NCBI GenBank assembly: GCA_965261015.1
Contig: CBDHCC010000001.1
Location: 186,001 to 250,000, forward strand
Length of the DNA stretch: 64,000 bases
Origin: CBDHCC01 sp965261015
Lineage (GTDB): Bacteria > Pseudomonadota > Alphaproteobacteria > Sphingomonadales > Sphingomonadaceae
Direction of reading: 5' to 3'
This document shows, piece after piece, positions 1 to 8,225 of this stretch. Each line of letters begins with the position of its first letter. Within the stretch, counting starts at the first letter, position 1. Both the position numbers and the translations under genes were made by a program. The notes under the pieces are model-generated. The model saw only the letters and a program-made list of their open reading frames with translations. It had not been told where the DNA came from and searched no databases.

Positions 1-849
1 GAAGCCGGGGCTGGACGAGGTGAGCTGCGCCAGCGTGCGCCGGTTGTAGGTCTTGGTCGCGTCCGAGGAGTCCTCGCGCGTCCAGCTGACCTTCGCGATC
101 TGCGTCTCGTAGGCCAGGATGGCGTCGGCGCGCGGCTGCGCGTCCGTCTCGCCCGCCAGGGTCAGGACCTTGGTCAGGTGGTCGCGATAGGCGCTGCGGA
201 GTGCCGCCATCTTCGGATCGTCCGACAGGTAGTAGTCGCGATCGGGCAGGCCCAGACCGGCCTGGCTCATCGACAGCACATACACCTCTGGGTTCTTGTC
301 GTCCTGCCCCACATAGGTCCCGATCGGGCCGCGCACGCCCATCCGGTCCGCCTTGGCGATGAGCGCGGGGTAATCGGCCCGGCTGTTGAGCGACTTGATC
401 TCCGTCAGCCAGGGCTGGATGGGAGCCAGGCCCTTCGCCTCGACCGCGCTCTCGTCCAGGTACGAGGCGTAGGCGCGCCCGATGGCGGAGTTCGGGTCCT
501 GCCGCGCTTCGTCGAGCACCGAGCGCACGCGCTCCTGGCTCAGATCGGCGAGCACGGTGAACATGCCGTAGTTCGACTTGTCGGACGGGATGGCCGTGTT
601 CTTCGCCCAGGTCCCGTTGACATATTCGTAGAAGTCGTCGCCCGGCTTGACCGCGGCGTCCATGCCGGCCGCGTCATAGCCGTAGGTGCCCAGTTCCGAC
701 GTCCGATCGGGCATCGCGGCGGCCTGCACCTTGGCTTCCGCCGGCGTCGCGGTCGCCACCATGTCGGGTTCCGACGACATCGTCGCGCAGCCCGGAAGGG
801 CCAGCACGGCCAGAAGCGCGGTGGTGAGGAACAGCGGTGTCTTCGTCAT
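1..849 (-). CDS. M13 family metallopeptidase lipoprotein (N-terminal part, cut by window edge)
   Basis: The first 283 codons of a leftward gene whose 3' end lies outside the window. The reverse strand gives an N-terminus starting MTKTPLFLTTALL and ending its signal at a lipobox, LPGC, with Cys21 as the probable lipidation site. The following sequence (GDDFYEYVNGTWAKNTAIP, later YDTQ-like and KTYNRRTLAQL elements) is typical of the N-terminal domain of M13 (neprilysin/PepO) zinc peptidases. The catalytic HExxH domain would be encoded beyond base 1, so activity cannot be judged. By family knowledge it would be an envelope-anchored peptidase acting on small peptides in the periplasm. Family call is firm; cellular role is inference. 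Confidence 0.88.
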   Translation of the reverse strand, partial: MTKTPLFLTTALLAVLALPGCATMSSEPDMVATATPAEAKVQAAAMPDRTSELGTYGYDAAGMDAAVKPGDDFYEYVNGTWAKNTAIPSDKSNYGMFTVLADLSQERVRSVLDEARQDPNSAIGRAYASYLDESAVEAKGLAPIQPWLTEIKSLNSRADYPALIAKADRMGVRGPIGTYVGQDDKNPEVYVLSMSQAGLGLPDRDYYLSDDPKMAALRSAYRDHLTKVLTLAGETDAQPRADAILAYETQIAKVSWTREDSSDATKTYNRRTLAQLTSSSPGF

Positions 850-914
850 GGCGTCATCGTCTCCCAAACATTTGGTCGATGGTATAGCACCACCCGACGC
901 CGACCCCAAGGGCA

Positions 915-2375
915 TCACCGGACCACGCGCACGGCGCGCTCGCCCGTGTTCCCCTTGTCGGCGACATAGGCACCGGCGTCCGCCTGGGCGGTCAGCCAGT
1001 CCAGGACCGGGCGCGTGATGCGATGGCCGGGCAGTGTGCGGGGGACCGCCGGCGGGGTCGGGGCCAGGATCTCGGCCGCGATCCGGCCCTCGGCGCGCTC
1101 CCACGGCACGATCTCCGTCGGCCCGCCAAAGGCCCGGTGGGCCGGCATCGCCCGATCGAGCGACAGGGTGTCGTAGCCCGGGGCGTCGGGGTCGGGTGCA
1201 CGCCCGATTGGACCGGCCTGGGCGGCGCGGGACAGGGCGGTCAGAGCGTCCACCAGCTCGTCCAGCATCGCCGCACTCGTGCCCACCGCCAGCACGGCGA
1301 CCAGGTGGCGACCGTCCGACAGGACGGCCGAGACCCTCCGTTCGCGCTGCAGCCACTCGTCGGCGGCGTATCCTGTCACGCCCAGGCCGGTCACGTCGAT
1401 CACGATCTTCGTCTCGTCGCGGTCGGCCATGGCCCCCGACAGCACCGCCGATCGACCGATCGCGCAGAGGCCCGGCACCGCGTCGATCCGCCGCGCCGTC
1501 GTGCGCGCCAGCGCCACCAGCTCGGCCCACCGTGCCGCCCCGTGCCACTCATGCCAGGCGCGCGTGCCATCCACGCTGGCCACGAGCGGGATCGAGGTGG
1601 AGGTCGACTGGTGCAGGTCGAAGGCGAGCTGGAACCGGTGCTCGTCCACCCGTCCGCGCCGCAGGACCACGACCGACGACTGGGCGAGCGCGCCCATCGT
1701 CTTGTGGACGCTGGCGACCATCAGGTCCGCGCCCTGGCCCAGGGGATCGGCGGGCAGCGCGTCGGAAAAGGGAAAGGCCGCTCCCCAGGCGGCGTCCACG
1801 ATCAGCGGCACGCCGCGCGCGTGCGCCAACCGGGCCAGCGCGGCCACGTCGACCACCGCGCCGAAAAAGGTCGGGCTGACCACCAGCGCGGCCTTGGCGT
1901 CCGGGTGCCGGTCGAGCGCGGCGGCCAGCGTGGCGGGCGTGGCCCCGTGCTCCAGGTCGTTCGCCGGATCGACCTCCACGTCGATCGGGCGCGCATCCAG
2001 CCCGGCCGCGATCGCCGGCATCCACGCCGCCTTGTGCGCGTTCCGCTGGATCAGCACCGTGTCGCCCGGCCCCGCGACCGCGGCCAGCGCCACATGGACG
2101 CTCTGCGACGATCCGCCGGTGGAGATGCGCGCCACGTCCCCGCCCCAGGCGCGCGCCACCGCAGCCCAGGCGCGCGCCATGATGTCCGCCGATTCGGTGC
2201 GGTCGTCCAGGCCCTTGTCGGTCAGCAGGTCGCATCGGAACACGCCTTCGCCCAACAAAGCGAGGGTCGCGGCGTCCACGCCCGCGCCGAGATCGTGCCC
2301 GGGTGCGCCGAACCCCGTGACGGGGTCCTGCAGGAACCGGCGGATGGCGGTGAGCACCGGTGTCGGATCGGTCAT
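915..2375 (-). CDS. Orn/Lys/Arg decarboxylase-type PLP enzyme
   Basis: A 486-residue fold-type I PLP enzyme matching the group I basic amino acid decarboxylases of the short SpeA/YaaO kind, which are usually about 480-490 residues. Visible marks are STGGSSQS near residue 86, RNAHKA at 111, the aspartate in LIVDAAWG (D194), the PLP-binding lysine in SVHKTMGAL (K225), and the C-terminal domain with EIVPWERAEGRIAAE. It would decarboxylate arginine, lysine or ornithine, feeding polyamine synthesis; the substrate cannot be read from the motifs. The start at 2375 (MTDPTP) is chosen because the domain begins there; the longer upstream reading only overlaps the divergent radical SAM gene. The two genes diverge from about 80 bases. 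Confidence 0.88.
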   Translation of the reverse strand: MTDPTPVLTAIRRFLQDPVTGFGAPGHDLGAGVDAATLALLGEGVFRCDLLTDKGLDDRTESADIMARAWAAVARAWGGDVARISTGGSSQSVHVALAAVAGPGDTVLIQRNAHKAAWMPAIAAGLDARPIDVEVDPANDLEHGATPATLAAALDRHPDAKAALVVSPTFFGAVVDVAALARLAHARGVPLIVDAAWGAAFPFSDALPADPLGQGADLMVASVHKTMGALAQSSVVVLRRGRVDEHRFQLAFDLHQSTSTSIPLVASVDGTRAWHEWHGAARWAELVALARTTARRIDAVPGLCAIGRSAVLSGAMADRDETKIVIDVTGLGVTGYAADEWLQRERRVSAVLSDGRHLVAVLAVGTSAAMLDELVDALTALSRAAQAGPIGRAPDPDAPGYDTLSLDRAMPAHRAFGGPTEIVPWERAEGRIAAEILAPTPPAVPRTLPGHRITRPVLDWLTAQADAGAYVADKGNTGERAVRVVR

Positions 2376-2454
2376 GCCTTGCAAACGCCACTCGTCTCGG
2401 CGGAGTTGCCGCGTGCTCTGGACTCGGTGCGCCGGCGAACATAGATGGAACGGC

Positions 2455-3699
2455 ATGGCCCAGCTCGACGTCCGCGAAAAGCTCGAGATCCTGGCGGACG
2501 CGGCCAAATACGACGCGTCGTGCGCCTCGTCCGGGACCGCCAAGCGGTCGTCGGCGGACGGCAAGGGCATCGGGTCGACGGAAGGCATGGGCATCTGCCA
2601 CGCCTATGCGCCCGATGGTCGCTGCATCAGCCTGCTGAAAATCCTGCTGACGAACAGCTGCATCTTCGATTGCGCCTACTGCATCAACCGCAAATCGTCG
2701 AATGTGCGGCGCGCGCGCTTCACGGCGAAGGAGGTGGTCGACCTCACCCTCGCCTTTTACAAGCGCAACTATATCGAAGGGCTGTTCCTGTCCTCGGGCA
2801 TCATCAAGTCCTCTGATTACACGATGGAACAGATCGTGGAGGTGGCTCGGTCCTTGCGCGAGGATCATTACTTCCGCGGCTACATCCACCTCAAGACCAT
2901 CCCTGACGCCGATCCGATGCTGGTCCACGCCGCGGGCCTCCACGCCGATCGCATTTCGATCAACGTCGAGCTGCCCACCCGCGCCGGCCTGACCGCCTTG
3001 GCCCCGGAAAAGGACGAGGCGCGGATCGACGGCGCGATGGGCGCCATGAAGGAGCGGATCGTGGAGGCCCGCGTCGAGCGCAAGGCGAGCCGCCACGCGC
3101 CCCGCTTCGCGCCCGCCGGCCAGTCGACCCAGATGATCGTGGGCGCGGACGGGGCGGACGACCGGGCGATCATCGGCCGGGCGAGCGGGCTCTATGGCAG
3201 CCACAAATTGCGCCGCGTCTACTACTCCGCCTTTTCGCCGATCCCGGACGCGTCCGCCGTGCTGCCGCTCAAGCGGCCACCTCTCATGCGAGAGCACCGG
3301 CTGTACCAGTCCGACTGGATGCTGCGCTTCTACGGCTTCTCGGCGGCCGAGGTGGCGGACGCGGCCGACGACACCGGTCACCTGCCTTTGGACATGGACC
3401 CGAAGCTCGCCTGGGCGCTGAAGCATCGCGACGACTTTCCCGTGGACGTGAACCGCGCCAGCCGGTCCCGCCTGCTGCGCGTGCCCGGCTTGGGAACGAA
3501 GGCGGTGGACCGCATCCTGGCGTCGCGCCGCCATCGCACGCTGCGGCTGGACGACGTGGCGCGGATGACGGTGTCGGTCGCCAAATTGCGGCCGTTCCTG
3601 ATCGCGGCCGACTGGCGACCGACCGTGCTCAGCGACCGCGCGGACCTCAGCCGCTGGGTCAAGCCGCCGGCGCGGCAGATGGAATTGTTCGCCGCCTGA
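2455..3699 (+). CDS. Putative DNA modification/repair radical SAM protein
   Basis: A 414-residue radical SAM protein. The cluster motif CIFDCAYC places the iron-sulfur ligands at C69, C73 and C76, followed by a SAM-binding barrel; the C-terminus contains a helix-hairpin-helix-like stretch (LRVPGLGTKAVDRILASR) that could touch DNA. It belongs to the family known as 'putative DNA modification/repair radical SAM protein', which is repeatedly found beside the partner encoded 50 bases downstream. No substrate has been established for the family to my knowledge. The ATG at 2455 (MAQLDVREKLEILADAAKYD) is chosen because this N-terminus is the conserved beginning; an ATG at 2445 is out of frame. Probably co-transcribed with the UdgX fusion. 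Confidence 0.88.
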   Translation: MAQLDVREKLEILADAAKYDASCASSGTAKRSSADGKGIGSTEGMGICHAYAPDGRCISLLKILLTNSCIFDCAYCINRKSSNVRRARFTAKEVVDLTLAFYKRNYIEGLFLSSGIIKSSDYTMEQIVEVARSLREDHYFRGYIHLKTIPDADPMLVHAAGLHADRISINVELPTRAGLTALAPEKDEARIDGAMGAMKERIVEARVERKASRHAPRFAPAGQSTQMIVGADGADDRAIIGRASGLYGSHKLRRVYYSAFSPIPDASAVLPLKRPPLMREHRLYQSDWMLRFYGFSAAEVADAADDTGHLPLDMDPKLAWALKHRDDFPVDVNRASRSRLLRVPGLGTKAVDRILASRRHRTLRLDDVARMTVSVAKLRPFLIAADWRPTVLSDRADLSRWVKPPARQMELFAA

Positions 3700-3748
3700 G
3701 GGGACGGGCCGGTCGCAACCCCTTGGCCCCGCCCTCGTTTGCGCGAAC

Positions 3749-5200
3749 ATGGCCCATCGCGTCCTCCTTTCGCGCCCGGACGACTTCGACGGCTGGCGCG
3801 ACGCGGCCCGGTCCCTGGCGCTCGCCCGCGTTCCCCCGGCGGAGGTGACCTGGGCCGTCCAGGGCGGCGATGGGGAGCTGTTCGGCGACACGCCGCCGCC
3901 CGCGCCCCAGGCGGACCGCACGCTGGCCGTGCCCAAGCCGTTCCTCGACCTGGCGCGCCAGGTGGTGCTCCATTCCGATCGCGAACGCTTCGCGCTCCTC
4001 TACGAACAGCTGGTCGCGCTCTCCGACAAGCGCGCCTCGATGGACGATCGCGCCGACCCGCGCCTGGACCGGCTGCAGACGCTGGCCAAGGCGGTCCGGC
4101 GCGACAGCCACAAGATGCACGCCTTCGTCCGCTTTCGCGAGGTGGAGGAGGAGGGGGGTGCGCGCTTCGTCGCGTTCTTCGAACCCGACCATCACATCGT
4201 GCGCGCGAACGCCGGGTTCTTCGTGCGCCGTTTCGCGGCCCTGCGCTGGTCCATCCTGACGCCCGAACTGTCGATCCACTGGGATGGCGAGGCGGTGCGC
4301 GAGGGGCCGGGCGCGACCCGGGCGGACGCGCCCGACGGCGATCCGGTCGAGGACATGTGGAAGAGCTACTACGCCTCCATCTTCAACCCCGCGCGTCTGA
4401 AGGTGGGCGCGATGCTGTCGGAGATGCCGAAGAAGTTCTGGGCCAACATGCCCGAAACCGCGCTGGTGCCCGCGATGATCGCCGGCGCCCAACGAAGGGA
4501 AGCCGCCATGATCGCCGCCGGATCGTCGCCTCCGCCTCCAGCATCGCAGGCACCCACCCTGCCGCTCGCCACGCCGCGCGCCGCATCGCCCGGGTCCAAC
4601 GCCCAGGCCGCGCTCGCCGCGCTTCGGGACGAGGCGGCGCAGTGCCGGCGCTGCCCGCTGTGGGAGCCCGCGACGCAGGTCGTGTTCGGCCAGGGTCCGG
4701 CCGACGCCGAGCTGGTGCTGGTGGGCGAGCAGCCGGGCGATCAGGAGGATCTGGCGGGCCTGCCCTTCGTCGGCCCGGCCGGCCAGATGCTGGACGCGGC
4801 CCTGAGGGAGGCGGGGATCGACCGCGACCGCACCTACGTCACCAACGCGGTCAAGCATTTCAAGTTCGAGCGGCGGGGCAAGCGGCGCATCCACCAGACC
4901 CCCGACGCGTCGGAGATCGAGGCGTGCCGCTGGTGGCAGGAGCGGGAGCGCGAGATCATCAGCCCCAAGATCACGCTGGCGCTGGGCGGGTCGGCGGGCC
5001 GGGCGCTGACCGGCAAGGCGGTGACCATCGGCCGGATGCGCGGCCGCGCGCACCCGCTGGCGGACGGCGGAGAGCTGTGGATCACCGTCCACCCCTCCTA
5101 CCTGCTCCGCATCCCCGACGCCGAGCGCGCGGCGAGCGAGCGGGAGAAGTTCGTGGGCGACCTGACCCTGGTGCACGATCGGTTGGCGGAGCTGGCGTAA
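3749..5200 (+). CDS. Fused DUF4130-type DNA metabolism protein and UdgX uracil-DNA glycosylase
   Basis: A 483-residue, two-domain protein. Residues 1 to about 255 match the 'probable DNA metabolism protein' family that partners the upstream radical SAM protein. After a Pro/Ala-rich linker, residues about 285-483 are a uracil-DNA glycosylase of the UdgX class: CRRCPLW iron-sulfur cysteines, motif GEQPGDQED at 326-334, the UdgX-specific loop KRRIH at 378-382 and HPSYLLR at 448-454. In characterised mycobacterial UdgX the histidine of KRRIH forms a covalent bond with the abasic site left by uracil removal; H382 is the equivalent here, by motif. The pairing with a radical SAM protein points to a dedicated DNA lesion pathway whose chemistry is unknown. 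Confidence 0.9.
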   Translation: MAHRVLLSRPDDFDGWRDAARSLALARVPPAEVTWAVQGGDGELFGDTPPPAPQADRTLAVPKPFLDLARQVVLHSDRERFALLYEQLVALSDKRASMDDRADPRLDRLQTLAKAVRRDSHKMHAFVRFREVEEEGGARFVAFFEPDHHIVRANAGFFVRRFAALRWSILTPELSIHWDGEAVREGPGATRADAPDGDPVEDMWKSYYASIFNPARLKVGAMLSEMPKKFWANMPETALVPAMIAGAQRREAAMIAAGSSPPPPASQAPTLPLATPRAASPGSNAQAALAALRDEAAQCRRCPLWEPATQVVFGQGPADAELVLVGEQPGDQEDLAGLPFVGPAGQMLDAALREAGIDRDRTYVTNAVKHFKFERRGKRRIHQTPDASEIEACRWWQEREREIISPKITLALGGSAGRALTGKAVTIGRMRGRAHPLADGGELWITVHPSYLLRIPDAERAASEREKFVGDLTLVHDRLAELA

Positions 5201-5212
5201 GCGGGGGGCTGA

Positions 5213-5331
5213 GAAAGCCCTCTCCCCTTCAGGGGAGCGGAAGGAGAGGGGCGCGAAGCCTCCAGCATCCGATCCGGTCGCACGTCCGTTCCCCCCTCCC
5301 AACCTTATCCCCTGAAGGGGAGAGCGCTTTC
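5213..5331. repeat. Inverted pair of short palindromic repeats (REPIN-like)
   Basis: Two inverted copies of a GC-rich palindrome lie between the UdgX gene and purA. The left copy at 5213-5237 reads GAAAGCCCTCTCC then CCTTCAGGGGAG. The right copy at 5308-5331 carries the reverse complement, CCCCTGAAGGGGAGAG then CGCTTTC. About 70 bases separate them, so the whole could fold as one large hairpin. A related pair occurs at 8114-8220. It may also serve as a transcription end for the upstream gene. Confidence 0.7.
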
Positions 5332-5393
5332 CCCGCTATCTCCTCGACCCGCCGCCCCTCCACCGCTAACGCCGCCCCCGAACAGGAGACCAC

Positions 5394-6683
5394 ATGGCCA
5401 ACGTCACCGTCGTGGGCGCCCAATGGGGCGATGAGGGCAAGGGGAAGATCGTCGACTGGCTGGCCGAGCGCGCCGACCTGGTCGTGCGCTTCCAGGGCGG
5501 GCACAATGCCGGTCACACGCTGGTGGTGGGCGACCAGACCTACAAGCTGTCGCTGCTGCCGTCCGGCGTCGTGCGCGGCACGCCATCCGTCATCGGCAAT
5601 GGCGTGGTGCTGGACCCCTGGCACTTGGTCGACGAGATCGCGCGATTGGGTGAGCAGGGTGTCCGCGTCACGCCGGACACGCTGCACATTTCCGACTGCT
5701 GCCCGCTGATCCTGCCGCTCCACAGCGACCTGGATGGCCTGCGCGAGGACGCCAGCGGGTCGGGCAAGATCGGCACCACGAGGCGGGGCATCGGCCCGGC
5801 CTACGAGGACAAGGCGGGCAGGCGGGCCATTCGCCTGTGCGACCTGGCACATCTGAACGAGTTGGAGCCGCAGCTGGACCGGCTGACCGCCCATCACGAC
5901 GCTCTGCGCGCCGGCTTCGGGGCCGAGCCGGTGGATCGCCAGGCGCTGCTGGCCGCGCTGCGCGAGATCGCGCCCCAGGTGCTGCCCTACGCCAAGCCCG
6001 TCTGGCGCACGCTGAACGACGCGCGCGCCGCCGGTCGCCGGATGTTGTTCGAGGGTGCCCAGGGCGTGCTCTTGGACGTCGATCACGGCACCTACCCCTT
6101 CGTCACCTCGTCCAACACGGTGGCGGGCACGGCGGCGAGCGGCACGGGGCTGGCGCCGGGCGCCACGGGCACGGTGCTGGGCATCGCGAAAGCCTATTCC
6201 ACGCGCGTCGGGGCCGGGCCGTTCCCCACCGAGCTGGACGACGCGACCGGCGAGCGGCTGGGCCAACGCGGGCACGAGTTCGGCACGGTCACGGGCCGCA
6301 AGCGCCGCTGCGGCTGGTTCGACGCGGCGCTGGTGCGCCAGTCGGTTGCGGTCGGCGGCATCGCCGGCATCGCGCTCACCAAGCTGGACGTGCTGGACGG
6401 GTTCGAGACGATCCGGGTCGGCGTCGGCTACGAGCTGGACGGCGAGCGGCGGGAGCATCTGCCGGCCCAGGCGGGCGAGCAGGCGCGCTGTCGCCCGGTG
6501 TGGGAGGAGATGGAGGGCTGGACGGGCTCGACCGCCGGCGCGCGCTCCTGGGCCGACCTGCCGGCCGCCGCGATCAAATACATCCGCCGAGTGGAAGAGC
6601 TGATCCGCTGCCCGGTGCTGCTGGTCTCCACCAGCCCGGAACGGGACGACACGATCCTGGTGCGCGACCCCTTCGCGGATTGA
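5394..6683 (+). CDS. purA: Adenylosuccinate synthetase
   Basis: A 429-residue enzyme of the expected length that joins IMP and aspartate with GTP hydrolysis in the first committed step towards AMP. The N-terminal signature GDEGKGK at 12-18 includes catalytic D13, and H41 sits in GGHNAGHT. Later family blocks such as GAQGVLLDVDHGTYPFVTSSNT and GRKRRCGWFD are intact. The ATG at 5394 follows AACAGGAGACC, a good ribosome binding site. The DJ-1/PfpI gene begins 4 bases after its stop and the methyltransferase overlaps that, so the three probably form one transcription unit. Cytosolic housekeeping enzyme. Confidence 0.98.
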   Translation: MANVTVVGAQWGDEGKGKIVDWLAERADLVVRFQGGHNAGHTLVVGDQTYKLSLLPSGVVRGTPSVIGNGVVLDPWHLVDEIARLGEQGVRVTPDTLHISDCCPLILPLHSDLDGLREDASGSGKIGTTRRGIGPAYEDKAGRRAIRLCDLAHLNELEPQLDRLTAHHDALRAGFGAEPVDRQALLAALREIAPQVLPYAKPVWRTLNDARAAGRRMLFEGAQGVLLDVDHGTYPFVTSSNTVAGTAASGTGLAPGATGTVLGIAKAYSTRVGAGPFPTELDDATGERLGQRGHEFGTVTGRKRRCGWFDAALVRQSVAVGGIAGIALTKLDVLDGFETIRVGVGYELDGERREHLPAQAGEQARCRPVWEEMEGWTGSTAGARSWADLPAAAIKYIRRVEELIRCPVLLVSTSPERDDTILVRDPFAD

Positions 6684-6687
6684 GGCG

Positions 6688-7368
6688 GTGAGCGAGAGCC
6701 TCACCACCGTCATCCTGCTGTTCGAGGGCGTGACGCCGCTCGACGCGACCGGTCCGGCGCAGGTGCTGGCCGCGATGCCCGGCGGCCGAGTGGCGACCGC
6801 GGCCAAAACGCGCGAGCCGATCGCCACCGACGCCGGCTTCGCGCTGGTGCCGACCCACGATCTGGACGACGCGCCGGCCGCGGACATCCTGCTGGTGCCC
6901 GGCGGACCGGGCGTGGCGGACGCGGTGGAGGACGAGGCGCTGATCGCCTTCGTGCGACGGCAGGCGACGGTCGCTAGGCGGACGGTCGGCGTCTGCACGG
7001 GCAGCCTGATCCTGGGCGCGGCCGGGTTGTTGCGGGGCAAGCGCGCGACGACCCACTGGGCCTACACGCAGCTGCTGCGGCAGGTGGGGGCCGAGTTCGC
7101 GCCCGGGCGCGTGGTGTCGGACGGATCGCTGGTGACAGGTGGCGGGGTTACGGCGGGGATCGACGTCGCTCTGGCCCTCCTCCACGACCTCGCCGGCGAG
7201 CGGACGGCGGCGGCGGTTCGACTGGCGCTGGAATATGATCCGCCGTCCGCGCCGGGTGGCCATCCCGACAGCGCCTATCCGAAGACGGTCGAGGGGCTGC
7301 GACGCGCCGTTTACGAGGAGCCGGCGGCCCGTATCGCGGCCGCGCTGGAGCGTATCGGCGACCCGTGA
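6688..7368 (+). CDS. DJ-1/PfpI family protein
   Basis: A 226-residue protein starting with GTG four bases after purA. It shows the class I glutamine-amidotransferase-like fold of the DJ-1/PfpI superfamily: ILLVPGGPG near residues 70-77 and the nucleophile-elbow cysteine in VGVCTGSLILGAAGLL, followed by ATTHWAY. This resembles the N-terminal domain of GATase-like AraC regulators and isonitrile hydratase relatives, but no DNA-binding domain follows. The likely role is a cysteine-dependent hydrolase, hydratase or glyoxalase-type activity; the exact reaction is not visible. Its stop overlaps the next start by GTGA, implying translational coupling. Confidence 0.85.
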   Translation: MSESLTTVILLFEGVTPLDATGPAQVLAAMPGGRVATAAKTREPIATDAGFALVPTHDLDDAPAADILLVPGGPGVADAVEDEALIAFVRRQATVARRTVGVCTGSLILGAAGLLRGKRATTHWAYTQLLRQVGAEFAPGRVVSDGSLVTGGGVTAGIDVALALLHDLAGERTAAAVRLALEYDPPSAPGGHPDSAYPKTVEGLRRAVYEEPAARIAAALERIGDP

Positions 7369-8099
7369 CGTCGCGGGAGGTCACATCCTATCTGACCGAC
7401 CACGGGGCCTATCGGCCGTCTTTTAGCGACCGTTTCGCCTTCGCCGCCTTCCTGCCCGCCACCCTGCCGTTCCTCGCCCGGTCGTTGCGGGGCGGATCGG
7501 CGGCCTCCAAGCGGCGGCTGCTGGACCGGCTGGGCCTGCCCGACGGCGCGCTGCCGCATCTGGGCAGCTGGAAGGCGGACACGGGGCTGCTGCAGCGGTT
7601 GGTGGACATCGTCGAGCGGGACCGGCCGTCGCAGGTGGTGGAGCTGGGGATCGGCGCGTCCTCCCTCGTCCTCGCCCGCGCGCTGGAGCGGCATGGCGGC
7701 GGGCGGCTGGTCGGATTGGACCAGAACGCGGGCTTCGTGGACGCCACCCGCATCTGGCTGGCGGAGCACGGAGCGGTGGCGGACCTGCGCCGGGTACCGC
7801 TTGAAAGCTCCCGCCCACGCGGCTGGCCCGGCGCCTTCTACCGGCTGGAGGGCTTGCCGGAGCGGATCGACCTGCTGGTCATCGACGGACCGCCCTGGAC
7901 CCTGCACCCGCTCACCCGTGGGAGCGCGGAGCGGCTGTTCGACCGCGTGCCGGTCGGCGGCACGGTGGTCCTGGACGACGGCGCACGGCCGGGGGAGCGG
8001 CTGATCCGGCGGCGCTGGGCGCGCGATTGGCCGGGCTTCGACTGGCGGCTGGAGGGCGGCGGGACGAAGGGGACCGTGGTGGGCGTGCGGCGGGCGTGA
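7365..8099 (+). CDS. Class I SAM-dependent methyltransferase-like protein
   Basis: A 244-residue protein starting at a GTG that overlaps the stop of the preceding gene. The core has a Rossmann-type SAM-binding pattern: VVELGIGASSLVLARAL (motif I), LVGLDQNAGF (acidic end of beta 2), then RIDLLVIDGPPW and GGTVVLDDGARP. This arrangement resembles O-methyltransferase-like enzymes of the class often found in exopolysaccharide or small-molecule loci. There are no membrane segments. The methyl acceptor is unknown and nothing nearby defines it, since the two genes before it are purA and a DJ-1 protein. Family-level call only. Confidence 0.75.
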   Translation: MTSREVTSYLTDHGAYRPSFSDRFAFAAFLPATLPFLARSLRGGSAASKRRLLDRLGLPDGALPHLGSWKADTGLLQRLVDIVERDRPSQVVELGIGASSLVLARALERHGGGRLVGLDQNAGFVDATRIWLAEHGAVADLRRVPLESSRPRGWPGAFYRLEGLPERIDLLVIDGPPWTLHPLTRGSAERLFDRVPVGGTVVLDDGARPGERLIRRRWARDWPGFDWRLEGGGTKGTVVGVRRA

Positions 8100-8113
8100 C
8101 CTTCACCCTTCCG

Positions 8114-8220
8114 CTTCAGGGGAGGGGCCGGGGGTGGGGAGCGAAGGCGACGCCAGGCCCACGCCGGTGAACGACCTGCTCTGCGCCAGCACCCCACCCC
8201 AACCCCTCCTCTGAAGGGGA
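8114..8220. repeat. Second inverted palindromic repeat pair
   Basis: The left arm at 8114-8139 reads CTTCAGGGGAGGGG then CCGGGGGTGGGG. The right arm at about 8191-8220 reads ACCCCACCCCAACCCC then TCCTCTGAAGGGGA. They are imperfect reverse complements about 50 bases apart, related to the pair near 5.2 kb by the TTCAGGGGAG core. The element sits between two convergent genes, where it could form a bidirectional terminator hairpin. Confidence 0.65.
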
Positions 8221-8225
8221 GGGGC

